Source: an uncultured Pseudodesulfovibrio sp.
GTDB taxonomy: Bacteria; Desulfobacterota; Desulfovibrionia; Desulfovibrionales; Desulfovibrionaceae
Direction: 5' to 3'
Length of the DNA: 6,856 nucleotides
Assembly: GCA_947259235.1 (NCBI GenBank)
Contig: CAMYLL010000142.1
Span: 1 to 6,856, forward strand
The notes under the pieces were generated by a model, which worked only from the letters and a program-made list of their open reading frames with translations, was not told the origin of the DNA and searched no databases. A program made the position numbers and the translations under genes. Of this stretch, positions 1 to 5,843 are shown one piece after another. The number at the start of each line of letters is the position of its first letter. The first letter of the stretch is position 1.

Positions 1-1902
1 GCTGGGCAGTACCTCGAAAAATGTCCGTCCGCCGTTGGAGGTCGGCACCATGCCCGTGTGCTTGTAGAGCATGGCCGCGTAATGGCGTTTGCGGCCCCGG
101 TCCGGCGAATCCATCCAGTAGATGGCGTTGTCGAAATACATGAACGGCTCGCCCTGCAGGGTGTGAAAGAACTGGGCACCGTTGGCGGTGAACCAGTCGT
201 AAGCGGCCTCGGCGGCCAGTGTGTAGTCGGGAGCGCCGTTCTCCAGTTCCGTGTCGATCAGCACCTCGTCGACCCGGGCGCGGCATGATCCGGGCATCGC
301 GCCGGACATCCGCTTGGCCTTCTTCTTTTCGTTGCGGAACTCGACCTTGCGGTCCTTCTGGATGGCGCGGATCTGCTCTTTCAGGGTGGCCATCGAAACG
401 CCACCGCCGATGCGCTCCTGCACAAGCTTCAGCAGGCGGGCCTGTTCCAGCGGCGACTGCTCGGAAATCTCCCCCAGGATCGGTTCGAGCAGACGGTTGC
501 GTTCCTCCTCTTCAGCGCCCTCGGGTAGCGAGCGCACGCCGAACTCGATGGGCGTGCTGGCTTCGGCGAGCAGGCGTTCGAAATCCTCCCGGGTATGCCC
601 GGCGGCAATGTAATCGTTGACGTCGATCTTGGCGGTGGCGAGAAGCGCCTCGGCTGACTGGATTTCTTCGGCTGGACGTCCCGCCAGCAGCTTGGCCAGT
701 TCCTTCGGCCCCACGCTCGCCGTCAGGCCGAAGCGTTCGGCCAGCTCCTGCCGGGCCGAGAGCTGTGTCTCCGACAAGGGCAGCGTCACCAGGCGAGTGT
801 CGATCTTGTGTTCGGCCAGGGTGCGGGCGGTTTGCAGCGCCCCCTTGAGACCGGCCTGGGAGAGCTCGTTGTCCTGGCAGATGTAGACGGTTTCGACGCC
901 GCGCAGCTTGGGGATCAGGCGCTCCCAATCGGCTGCCCGGATGCGGACGGTGACCGGCGATACAGTTGGCAGGCCCAGTTGCATCAGCGCCAGGCAATCG
1001 GTCACCCCCTCGGTGATGATCACCTTGCCGGGCCGGGCCAGCAGACAGTCCTCGTTGAACAGCAGCGCGTTGTTGATGAAGTCTGCGACGTAGGGCCGCT
1101 GGTGTTCGTCATGAACCGGCAGTTTCTTGTATTTCCCTTGCTCCCAGCCCACGTCCGGGGTCCACGGCGTCTTGCGGCCGATCATGAACACTACCCGGCC
1201 ACGGCTCCAGTAGGGAAAGACGATGCGGCGCTCGAAAAATGGCGTCAGGCCGTCCTGGCTGGTGGGACGGAAAGCGCCGGTCGCGGCGAGCTCCCGCTTG
1301 GAAAAACCGTCCTCACCCCCGGTCAGTTGGGCGACCGCGCCGGACGCGTTGTCCGCGTAGCCGATCAGGAGATCGTCGATGGTCTCCTCGCTCAGGGCGT
1401 ATTTGGATTTCAGCCAGTCGAGGACCTCCGGCGACTCTTTGAGTCTGGCGTGGTAAAGCCTGGCCAGCGAGGTCAGCGCGTCCTTGACCCGCAGTTCGAA
1501 GGCACGGTCGGCCTCCGTCTGGGCGAGACGCTCCTGGCTGAGGCCATAGCGCGACAGCGGCGGCAAGCCCGCCTTCTTGGCGAGATAGTCCCGGGCCTGA
1601 CGGTGGCTGTCCGGCATCGGACCGGATTGCCCGGCGGTGACCGAGCCCGTCTGAATGAACTCCACGAGCTGCAGCACATCACCGCCGACTCCGCAGCCGA
1701 AGCAGTACCAGCCCTGCTTATCGAGCATCACGTGCAGCGACAGGCGCGACTGGCTCTGATGGTTGGGGCAGTCGCACATCAAGCGCTGGCCGGTCTCCTG
1801 GGTGATCCGTCCCGGCAGGAGTTCCCGGACCACGTCACCGATGTCCATCTCGGTGACGAGCCGGTAATACTCCCTGACGTTATCCGTTCCGCCCATACTC
1901 AT
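1..1902 (-). CDS. DNA primase, CHC2 zinc finger plus TOPRIM domain, C-terminally partial (runs off left edge)
   Basis: Translating the minus strand from 1902 gives 634 codons without a stop down to position 1, so the 3' end lies outside the window. Residues 43-82 form a CHC2 zinc finger (CDCPNH, Cys45/His48, then CFGCGVGGD, Cys67/Cys70), which binds template DNA in DnaG-type primases. Residues about 220-260 match the N-terminal part of the RNA-polymerase core (FERRIVFPYW, then GRVVFMIGRK). The TOPRIM acidic residues are Glu298 and Asp302 (IITEGVTDCL), Asp344 with Glu346 (CQDNE, where DnaG has DxD), and KIDVND at 425-430. It should therefore make RNA primers for replication. Residues about 540-634 (AYDWFTANGAQFFHTLQGE onward) begin a further domain that I do not recognise with certainty; similar stretches precede helicase domains in phage primase-helicases. 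ATG 1902 overlaps the helicase stop (ATGA). In-frame ATG 1896 is an alternative, 10 nt from GGAGG instead of 4. The primase call is firm; a fused helicase is inference. Confidence 0.93.
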   Translation of the reverse strand, partial: MSMGGTDNVREYYRLVTEMDIGDVVRELLPGRITQETGQRLMCDCPNHQSQSRLSLHVMLDKQGWYCFGCGVGGDVLQLVEFIQTGSVTAGQSGPMPDSHRQARDYLAKKAGLPPLSRYGLSQERLAQTEADRAFELRVKDALTSLARLYHARLKESPEVLDWLKSKYALSEETIDDLLIGYADNASGAVAQLTGGEDGFSKRELAATGAFRPTSQDGLTPFFERRIVFPYWSRGRVVFMIGRKTPWTPDVGWEQGKYKKLPVHDEHQRPYVADFINNALLFNEDCLLARPGKVIITEGVTDCLALMQLGLPTVSPVTVRIRAADWERLIPKLRGVETVYICQDNELSQAGLKGALQTARTLAEHKIDTRLVTLPLSETQLSARQELAERFGLTASVGPKELAKLLAGRPAEEIQSAEALLATAKIDVNDYIAAGHTREDFERLLAEASTPIEFGVRSLPEGAEEEERNRLLEPILGEISEQSPLEQARLLKLVQERIGGGVSMATLKEQIRAIQKDRKVEFRNEKKKAKRMSGAMPGSCRARVDEVLIDTELENGAPDYTLAAEAAYDWFTANGAQFFHTLQGEPFMYFDNAIYWMDSPDRGRKRHYAAMLYKHTGMVPTSNGGRTFFEVLPS

Positions 1903-4127
1903 TCGGCCTCCGCGACACGGGCGAAATCGGCATCCGCGTGCTGGGCGGCGTCCAGAAACAGGGGCAGAAAGGTCCGGCGGTCATCCACCTGGCAACGCTT
2001 GGCGCAGTTCTGGATGCCCCAATGGTCACCCAGGACAATGGCGGTGCGCCGGGCACGAGTCACCCCGGTGTAGAGCAGATTGCGGTGGTGCATGAAGGAA
2101 TGCGCCTTGTGAACCACCACCACGGCGCAGGGGAATTCGGAACCCTGGGTTTTGTGGATGGTGAGCGCATAGGCGAGCTGCAGGTCCTGCAGGTCGGGCG
2201 AACCCTTTGCCAGCTCCACCGGCATGCCGTCGAAGTCGATGACCAGGGTGCCGTTTGCGAGGACATCGACCACATAGCCGATGGCACCATTCATCACGTT
2301 CAGGTCGTAGTTGTTCCGGGTCTGGATCACCTTGTCGTGCTTGAGAAACGGGGCGCGGCGGCCCATGGCGACCGGCGGCACCTCGGTGTTCCAGAGTTTG
2401 CGCTGGATGAGCCGCTGCAGTTCCTCGTTCAATTCCTTGGTGCCGAGCGGCCCCTTGTGGGTCGGCGTCAGCACCTGCACGTCCTTGATGATGTCGAAAC
2501 CCAGGGCATCGAGCCGCTCCTGAAACAACTCCAGCAGGAACGAGCGTGCCGCCATCGGGTCGGTGAACTGATCCACCAGATACCAATCCCGGCATCCGCC
2601 CACCGACGCCTCGCTGGTCTTGCGCACCTCGCCCTTGAGAACGGAGGTGCAGTTCTCCTTGAGGACGCCAGCCTGGCGCACGACCTTGTCGAGGATGACC
2701 GTGGGGATGACGCGTGTCTGGATCAGATCGCGCAGGATGTTCCCTGGTCCCACCGGCGGAAGCTGGTTGTGGTCTCCGACCAGCAGCACCGTGGTCCGCG
2801 ACAGGTCGACCGCCTCGAACAGGTGCCAGGCCAGCGGCACGTCGACCATCGAAAACTCGTCGACCACCAGGACGTCGGCATCGATGGGGTTCTCCTTGCT
2901 GCGCGAGAAGCCCTTGCCGTCATAACCGAGCAGGCGGTGGATGGTGGTGCCGCTGCGACCGCTGACTTCCTCCAGGCGCTTGGCCGCCTTACCGGTCGGC
3001 GCGGCGAGCACGACCTCCAGATCGCTCTCCTCGCAGATGGTGTTGATGACCGAAATGGTGTAGCTCTTGCCCGAACCGGCTCCCCCCGAGATCAGGCTGA
3101 TGCTGTGCTGGAGGGCCGAGCGGACCGCGTCGAGCTGCTTCTCGTTCAGCGTCGCCGCGCAGCGCCGAATCAGGGCATCGAGTTTCTTGACAGAGTGGAA
3201 ATGCGGGTTGGGTGTTTCGGCCTGGCCGAACAGCGAGGCCAACTCCCGCTCCATTCGGACGATCTCCGGCAGAGCGACCACGAAACGTCCGCCGTGGGAA
3301 TCGCAGGCAAGCGCCTGTTCTTCGATGAGCGCGTCGAGGGCGCTCTCGATACGAACCCGGCTGTCCAGGGCATCCATGACCAGCAGCAGATTGGCCTGGT
3401 CGACCAGATCCTCGTATTCGATCCAGCAGTGGCCATTGTCCAGGGCTTCACGGACGCAGAAATTCAGCCCGGCCCGGATACGAGGGGTATGGTCCTTGGG
3501 GGTTCCCAGCTTGCGGGCAATCTTGTCGACCTTCTTGAAGCCGAATCCCCGGATCTCCCGAATGAGGATGTACGGGTCTTCTTTCAGGATATCGAGGCAG
3601 TTGCCGCCGAGTCTTTCGACCAGGGTGGTGACCTGATGATGGGTCAGGCCGAATGCCGACAGCCAGGCCATGACGGTGTTGACGCTGCGGTTTTTCAGCC
3701 ATTCGTCACGAAGACGATGCGCAGAATCCTTGGGCAGGCGGGCTGCGAGCGTGATGCGCTCAGGGTCCTTCAGGAGGGTCTCTTCAAATGCATCGCCGAA
3801 CGTCTCAACGATCAACCTGGCCTTGGCCGGACCAATGCCTTTGATCTCCGGATGGTTGGCCAGATAGTGGACCAAACCCTCCGGATCGAGCTCAAGGTCG
3901 TGCTCCATACCATCAACCTTGAACTGGCGGCCGTACTTGGGATGGGTGGACCACGTCCCGAGCAGAACCACAGGCTGATTCTCTCGGGCGAACAGGTTGC
4001 CCGCGAACTGAACCTCTTCCCCGGTTGGGGTGAGTAGACGGCCAGCGGAAAACTTCGGTCCGGCATAGTAGACGCGCTCTATTCTTCCCCGGAGTCGCGC
4101 CGGGGTACTCTCATTTCTTTTTGGCAT
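1899..4127 (-). CDS. RecD2-like SF1B DNA helicase
   Basis: The 742-residue product has the full layout of RecD2/YrrC helicases, which are usually about 700-800 residues and move 5' to 3' on single-stranded DNA. Residues 11-75 resemble the RecD2 N-terminal OB-like domain (ending HPKYGRQFKVDG). Residues 91-208 hold helix-hairpin-helix segments (EIKGIGPAKARLIVETFG and EIRGFGFKKVDKIARKLG). The helicase core follows: Walker A GGAGSGKS (348-355), motif Ia APTGKAAKRL (376-385), Walker B VVDEFSM (421-427), motif III GDHNQLPPVG (451-460), motif IV near TPTHKGPLGT (554-563), motif V YALTIHKTQGSEF (653-665) and motif VI LLYTGVTRARR (684-694). All catalytic motifs look intact. The start at 4127 is set by GGAGG 8 nt upstream and by homology beginning soon after it; the frame stays open to 4310, but that part overlaps the ERCC4 gene and looks unlike protein. 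It overlaps the ERCC4 gene by 49 bp. It may remodel forks or branched recombination intermediates, or drive phage replication. Confidence 0.95.
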   Translation of the reverse strand: MPKRNESTPARLRGRIERVYYAGPKFSAGRLLTPTGEEVQFAGNLFARENQPVVLLGTWSTHPKYGRQFKVDGMEHDLELDPEGLVHYLANHPEIKGIGPAKARLIVETFGDAFEETLLKDPERITLAARLPKDSAHRLRDEWLKNRSVNTVMAWLSAFGLTHHQVTTLVERLGGNCLDILKEDPYILIREIRGFGFKKVDKIARKLGTPKDHTPRIRAGLNFCVREALDNGHCWIEYEDLVDQANLLLVMDALDSRVRIESALDALIEEQALACDSHGGRFVVALPEIVRMERELASLFGQAETPNPHFHSVKKLDALIRRCAATLNEKQLDAVRSALQHSISLISGGAGSGKSYTISVINTICEESDLEVVLAAPTGKAAKRLEEVSGRSGTTIHRLLGYDGKGFSRSKENPIDADVLVVDEFSMVDVPLAWHLFEAVDLSRTTVLLVGDHNQLPPVGPGNILRDLIQTRVIPTVILDKVVRQAGVLKENCTSVLKGEVRKTSEASVGGCRDWYLVDQFTDPMAARSFLLELFQERLDALGFDIIKDVQVLTPTHKGPLGTKELNEELQRLIQRKLWNTEVPPVAMGRRAPFLKHDKVIQTRNNYDLNVMNGAIGYVVDVLANGTLVIDFDGMPVELAKGSPDLQDLQLAYALTIHKTQGSEFPCAVVVVHKAHSFMHHRNLLYTGVTRARRTAIVLGDHWGIQNCAKRCQVDDRRTFLPLFLDAAQHADADFARVAEAE
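1907..1911 (-). promoter_or_regulatory. Shine-Dalgarno GGAGG for the primase gene, inside the helicase 3' end
   Basis: GGAGG lies 4 nt before ATG 1902 and 10 nt before the in-frame ATG 1896, so both starts are plausible; they differ by two residues. The site sits in the last codons of the RecD2-like gene, and ATG 1902 overlaps that gene's TGA (1901-1899). Initiation is therefore probably coupled to translation of the helicase. Confidence 0.7.
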
Positions 4128-4561
4128 TTCGCGATCCTCCGGTGAAAACGTGTCAAAAACTCCTCGACAAAACGGCAGGCGGCCTGCCGATCCGAGCAGA
4201 AGTAGACGGGAACACCGAAGTCGACGACGATGGAGGCGACCGTTCCGATCAGCGCATGCGGGTGGGCATCGCTGCGGTATCGGCCATCGACCAGATCGCG
4301 GAAATTGCACTCGACAACCACACAGGCAGCCTCGAAGGCGGAGAGCTTTTGCAGCTCGCGGTGGAACCGCTTGCGCCCACGGATGACGGTGGAAACGAAA
4401 TCCGTCATGGATTTGCGCTCCACCGCCACCCGGTCTTCAAGACCGACCAGTGAGTAGTCACCGGCTGGCAGCGCCTTACGGACCGCCGAAACCTTGTCGG
4501 CATCGAAGCTGTAGGGCTCCTGTTCGCGGGTATCGATGACAACGGTGATCCGGTCCATCAT
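4079..4561 (-). CDS. Stand-alone ERCC4-domain (XPF/Mus81-type) nuclease
   Basis: The 160-residue protein is essentially one ERCC4 nuclease fold. Residues 5-19 (ITVVIDTREQEPYSF) carry Asp10, Arg12 and Glu13 of the DTREQ motif. LPAGDYSLVG (31-40) and VAVERKSMTD (45-54) supply the GD...ERKxxxD signature of XPF-family metal-dependent nucleases: Asp35, Glu48, Arg49, Lys50 and Asp54. RFHREL (65-70) follows, where the family often has a Glu. Members cut branched or flap DNA near the junction. There is no helicase domain and no tandem helix-hairpin-helix domain as in XPF or Mus81, so it may act as a homodimer or with a partner. The C-terminus (about 140-160) is basic, then acidic. ATG 4561 overlaps the DUF669 stop as TGATG with no Shine-Dalgarno, so translation is probably coupled to that gene; ATG 4558 is the next codon. 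The last 49 bp overlap the RecD2-like helicase gene, which suggests joint expression and perhaps joint action on the same structures. Confidence 0.92.
   Translation of the reverse strand: MMDRITVVIDTREQEPYSFDADKVSAVRKALPAGDYSLVGLEDRVAVERKSMTDFVSTVIRGRKRFHRELQKLSAFEAACVVVECNFRDLVDGRYRSDAHPHALIGTVASIVVDFGVPVYFCSDRQAACRFVEEFLTRFHRRIAKCQKEMRVPRRDSGEE
4136..4140 (-). promoter_or_regulatory. Shine-Dalgarno GGAGG that fixes the helicase start at 4127
   Basis: GGAGG is followed by 8 nt (ATCGCGAA) and ATG 4127-4125. The site lies inside the 3' part of the ERCC4 nuclease gene. It supports 4127 rather than the upstream in-frame ATG at 4310 as the true start. Confidence 0.8.
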
Positions 4562-5034
4562 CAGAACGGAACCATGTCGTCCATGGCCGCGCCGGGAGCC
4601 CCGACATCGTCGGCAAGAACAATGCGACGGTTGAGGTAGATGTTTTCGTTTTCACCGCGAGTGCGCTTGGTCACCTCCAGTTTGACGTTGAGAAGCTGTT
4701 CGAGTTGGCCGGGAAGATCGGAGAGCCGTTGAAGCTGCAGCCCGCAGGTGAAAAGGTCCTGCTTGAGCCACTTGATGTTTTCATTGCTGGCCATGACGTT
4801 ATTGCGCCACAGCAGGCGTCCCTTGTGGCTCGGCGCGAGAATGCGCAGCGTCCATTTGAGCATGGGGTTGCCCGAGGTCTGGGCGCGGGTCAGTTCGACC
4901 CGGTCGACATTGACCTGGTACTTGCCGTCGGGAACGGCCTCGAACTCACGTTCCTCGACTTCAGCAGTTTCGAAGGCGTCATCGAACTGCGCCAGGTCGA
5001 GGTTGCTGTTGGATTGGTTTTCGTACTGTTCCAT
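4561..5034 (-). CDS. DUF669-family phage protein, probable single-stranded DNA-binding protein
   Basis: The 157-residue sequence fits DUF669 phage proteins, recognised from the segments FEAVPDGKYQVNVDRVEL (31-48), GNPMLKWTLRIL (55-66) and LLWRNNVMASNENIKWLKQ (74-92), and from its place after a Sak4-type ATPase. The N-terminal 30 residues are acidic and Asn/Gln-rich, then the rest reads as a beta-rich domain. The C-terminus is MDDMVPF, preceded by a Gly/Ala-rich linker (GAPGAA). This closely resembles the acidic tip of bacterial SSB (such as DDDIPF), through which SSB recruits partner proteins. From the tail and context I infer that it coats single-stranded DNA and recruits the neighbouring recombination enzymes; binding itself cannot be read from sequence. 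The start has a good TAAGGAGAT site 8 nt upstream that overlaps the stop of the ATPase gene. Its own TGA overlaps the ERCC4 start. Confidence 0.85.
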   Translation of the reverse strand: MEQYENQSNSNLDLAQFDDAFETAEVEEREFEAVPDGKYQVNVDRVELTRAQTSGNPMLKWTLRILAPSHKGRLLWRNNVMASNENIKWLKQDLFTCGLQLQRLSDLPGQLEQLLNVKLEVTKRTRGENENIYLNRRIVLADDVGAPGAAMDDMVPF

Positions 5035-5040
5035 GGTCGG

Positions 5041-5049
5041 ATCTCCTTA
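5041..5049 (-). promoter_or_regulatory. TAAGGAGAT: ATPase stop codon fused to the DUF669 Shine-Dalgarno
   Basis: The TAA stop of the ATPase gene (5049-5047) is directly part of the TAAGGAG ribosome-binding site of the DUF669 gene, with 8 nt between GGAG and ATG 5034. A ribosome finishing the ATPase ends on the next gene's binding site, which favours coupled translation. The same TAAGGAGA octamer at the same spacing precedes the ATPase gene. Confidence 0.8.
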
Positions 5050-5817
5050 CTGTTGAGGTTTCGCCGCCGCACTCGCGGTCGGCTCCGGCTTCGACCGTGC
5101 GGCACTCGCCGCAGCTACGGTTGCCGTGCTGTTGAACGCTTTTATGAAGCTCATAAAATCAAGGGGGATGACTTCGGGGAGTCGGCCGGTGCGGTCACCG
5201 GCGTCGTAGTTGGGACTGGGCTTGGTGCGCATCACGCGCTGCCAGACCGGCTTGCCGTCCTCGCCGGTTTTCATGTCCAGATCGCAGAACAGGATCAGGT
5301 CCACCAGCCCGGTAACCAGCTTCCGCGCCTTTTCCGGCAGCGTCGGCACGATGCGGGTGTGTTTGCCGGTCCGGGTCTCGATGTCCCGTTCCTGGGAGTG
5401 GGAGATCAGGATCAACCCATAGGGCAGGAAGGCGAGCTTGTTGATGACGCGCTGGAACTCGTTGTTGATCAGCGCGTAGCCCTTGCCGTAGCCCAGGTCG
5501 GATTCGTGCTCGATCTTGAATTTCTTGCAGACGTAGTCCGAGCACATCTTGTAGGCGTTATCCACCGTGTCGACGACGATGGTCTTGAACTCGTGCTTGC
5601 CCTCGGCGATTTCGGCGCAGGCCTGCAGAAGGTCGTCCCAGCAGGTGATCGGGGTCTGGAACACCTCCAGGGCGTTCAGACCCGGCTCGGTCGCCAGGAA
5701 CAGTGCGTCATTGGCCTTGGAGCACCAGGTGCTCTTGCCGATCTTGCTCGGGCCGTACACCAGGGCGGTGAGGTCCGAGAGCGTGTGTTTGGGTTTGCTT
5801 TTGGTCTTGGGAAGCAT
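5047..5817 (-). CDS. RecA-like P-loop ATPase of the phage Sak4 / AAA_24 type
   Basis: The 256-residue protein has a RecA-fold ATPase core. Walker A is GPSKIGKST (22-30), with TEPG at 43-46 where the family places an acidic residue. Walker B is TIVVDTVDNAY (79-89, Asp83), and ILISHSQE (136-143) is the following strand with a polar sensor. RTKPSPNYDAGDRTGRLPEV (197-216) is the basic segment typical of these phage ATPases. Sak4 of phage HK620 is a remote RecA homologue with single-strand annealing activity helped by its own SSB; that is known of the family, and the same role here is inferred. Residues about 230-256 are a low-complexity Ala/Ser/Pro/Lys tail, probably disordered. The start is supported by TAAGGAGA 8 nt before ATG 5817. 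It follows the PD-(D/E)XK gene by 26 bp and precedes a probable SSB, giving a nuclease, recombinase and SSB series. It is too short and lacks the DNA-binding loops of true RecA. The exact subfamily is less sure than the ATPase fold. Confidence 0.9.
   Translation of the reverse strand: MLPKTKSKPKHTLSDLTALVYGPSKIGKSTWCSKANDALFLATEPGLNALEVFQTPITCWDDLLQACAEIAEGKHEFKTIVVDTVDNAYKMCSDYVCKKFKIEHESDLGYGKGYALINNEFQRVINKLAFLPYGLILISHSQERDIETRTGKHTRIVPTLPEKARKLVTGLVDLILFCDLDMKTGEDGKPVWQRVMRTKPSPNYDAGDRTGRLPEVIPLDFMSFIKAFNSTATVAAASAARSKPEPTASAAAKPQQ
5140..5158. repeat. AT-rich perfect inverted repeat, 8-bp arms with 3-nt centre, inside the ATPase gene
   Basis: The sequence TTTTATGA-AGC-TCATAAAA is a perfect 8-bp inverted repeat. 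It is AT-rich in a strongly GC-rich region and lies about 105 bp before the DUF669 start. It also encodes DFMSFIKAF of the ATPase, near the end of the conserved domain, so protein constraint may explain it. No function is shown; an operator or RNA hairpin is only possible. Confidence 0.5.
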
Positions 5818-5824
5818 GGCTTCG

Positions 5825-5832
5825 TCTCCTTA
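5825..5832 (-). promoter_or_regulatory. Shine-Dalgarno TAAGGAGA for the ATPase gene
   Basis: GGAG lies 8 nt before ATG 5817, within the 26-bp gap after the nuclease gene. The gap holds no promoter-like or terminator-like sequence that I can see. Confidence 0.8.
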
Positions 5833-5843
5833 TGGTTGGGATT

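Noticed and set aside
512..997. A 161-codon minus-strand ORF inside the primase gene
   Set aside because: It is in a different frame from the continuous 634-codon primase frame, which carries the TOPRIM motifs across the same bases. Its Arg/Gly/Pro-rich product is typical of an out-of-frame GC-rich reading.
808..2073. A 421-codon plus-strand ORF opposite the primase gene
   Set aside because: It is also in exact antisense register with the primase codons and is explained by the same lack of TTA, CTA and TCA. No domain is recognisable.
1938..4037. A 699-codon plus-strand ORF opposite the RecD2-like helicase gene
   Set aside because: Its codons coincide exactly with the helicase codons, so it is broken only where the helicase uses TTA, CTA or TCA, which are rare in GC-rich DNA. 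Its translation has no recognisable domain, while the minus strand encodes a full set of helicase motifs.
4128..4310. A 61-codon upstream extension of the helicase reading frame
   Set aside because: It lies inside the ERCC4 gene, is rich in Arg and Cys with no RecD2 similarity, and the ATG at 4127 has a well-placed GGAGG.
5185..5202. GC-rich hairpin GCCGGTG-CGGT-CACCGGC as a terminator
   Set aside because: It lies within the coding part of the ATPase (the DAGDRTGR region), has no T-run on either side, and the operon clearly continues past it.
5047..5817. Calling the ATPase a true RecA or RadA
   Set aside because: It is about 100 residues shorter than RecA, and the Walker A form GPSKIGKST with the RTKPSPNYDAGDR segment fits the phage Sak4/AAA_24 group better.
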